Assembly: GCA_029777855.1 (NCBI GenBank)
Contig: JAKORL010000053.1
Coordinates: forward strand, 1 to 54,774
From: Pseudomonadota bacterium
Lineage (GTDB): Bacteria; Pseudomonadota; Gammaproteobacteria; JAIEPX01
Length of the DNA: 54,774 nucleotides
Direction of reading: 5' to 3'
In this document: positions 54,529 to 54,774 of the stretch, piece after piece
Numbering within the stretch: the stretch's first letter is position 1
Layout: every line of letters begins with the position of its first letter
The notes under the pieces: model-generated
Seen by the model: the letters and a program-made list of their open reading frames with translations, nothing else
Database searches by the model: none
Told to the model about the DNA's origin: nothing
Translations under genes and position numbers: made by a program

Positions 54529-54774
54529 ATGGAACTTAACCTTGAACTGTTAATTCAAGATTGGCTGGAGCAATGTAAACATGTTATTGCTCTCGATAAA
54601 AAATATCAATTTGATGTAGAAACCAAAAAGATCTTATTACAACATTTGCTTCAACTTCATACGTATAATGCAAGTTTTCGTGTTGATGAATTACATCGTT
54701 TAGGATATCAAGGATCACCGTTCTCGTTGACGGGAGAAAATAATTATGTCAGATCGCAAAGTCACGAGTTAAAC
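54529..54774 (+). CDS. Unrecognised protein, cut by the window end
   Basis: An open frame of 82 codons runs off the end of the window. It starts MELNLELLIQDWLEQCKHVI and continues with helical, hydrophilic sequence (KKILLQHLLQLHTYNASFRV). GAGTAAAAAG precedes the ATG, a weak ribosome site. No family can be named from this part. Confidence 0.5.
   Translation, partial: MELNLELLIQDWLEQCKHVIALDKKYQFDVETKKILLQHLLQLHTYNASFRVDELHRLGYQGSPFSLTGENNYVRSQSHELN

Overview
The window is 54.8 kb of AT-rich gammaproteobacterial chromosome. Housekeeping genes with gammaproteobacterial relatives (dut, a phosphomannomutase of the AlgC type, radC, rpmB-rpmG, coaD, folK, pcnB, xseB, ispA, dxs, bioC and the aceE-aceF-lpdA operon) alternate with large eukaryotic-like genes: an F-box/ankyrin protein, a coiled-coil GTPase and a 14-blade WD40 NACHT protein ending in a ubiquitin-interacting-like motif. 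This mix is typical of intracellular or amoeba-associated Legionellales (Legionella, Coxiella, Aquicella, Berkiella-like lineages). That placement is inferred from gene content; no rRNA is present.

Region 1 (1-14461) is accessory. It holds a PAS/LuxR regulator, an AIG1/septin-like GTPase with a coiled coil, and a giant protein of about 2200 residues. The giant protein joins an NRPS-type adenylation-carrier-thioesterase module to a NACHT (STAND) NTPase, pentapeptide repeats and two WD40 propellers. Next on the same strand is a three-gene operon: a tandem Nudix hydrolase, a divergent nucleoside diphosphate kinase, and a Gfo/Idh/MocA oxidoreductase fused to a DegT-type PLP aminotransferase. The operon looks able to handle nucleotides and to turn a sugar or cyclitol hydroxyl into an amine. 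The giant protein looks able to activate an amino acid and release it under control of a STAND switch. I regard this block as the best candidate for an undescribed system; a functional link between operon and giant protein is inference.

Region 2 (14.6-30 kb) is mainly core: upp, xthA, algC-dut, radC, rpmB-rpmG, a delta-9-type fatty acid desaturase, ferredoxin, coaD-folK, pcnB, tRNA-Glu(CTC), arginase and ornithine aminotransferase (translationally coupled), a P1B-type metal ATPase with a probable GTG start, and xseB-ispA.

Region 3 (30-44 kb) holds an exbB-exbD-tonB operon divergent from a TonB-dependent receptor and a Skp-like chaperone. Next is a PQQ-type beta-propeller dehydrogenase whose gene overlaps an upstream PqqA-like peptide gene with an unusual C-terminal tail; no pqqBCDE is present. 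After these come a GMP reductase, dxs, a DUF4870 membrane protein, comF, a putative effector-like membrane protein, and bioC, whose last codons lie in one arm of a 33-bp inverted repeat.

Region 4 (44-54.8 kb) has the pyruvate dehydrogenase operon, a second palindromic repeat with the same core sequence, an F-box/ankyrin protein, and a decayed stretch with remnants of a phosphate permease and of an IS91-family transposase. It ends with an unrecognised gene cut by the window edge. No CRISPR array, rRNA or intact transposon was seen.
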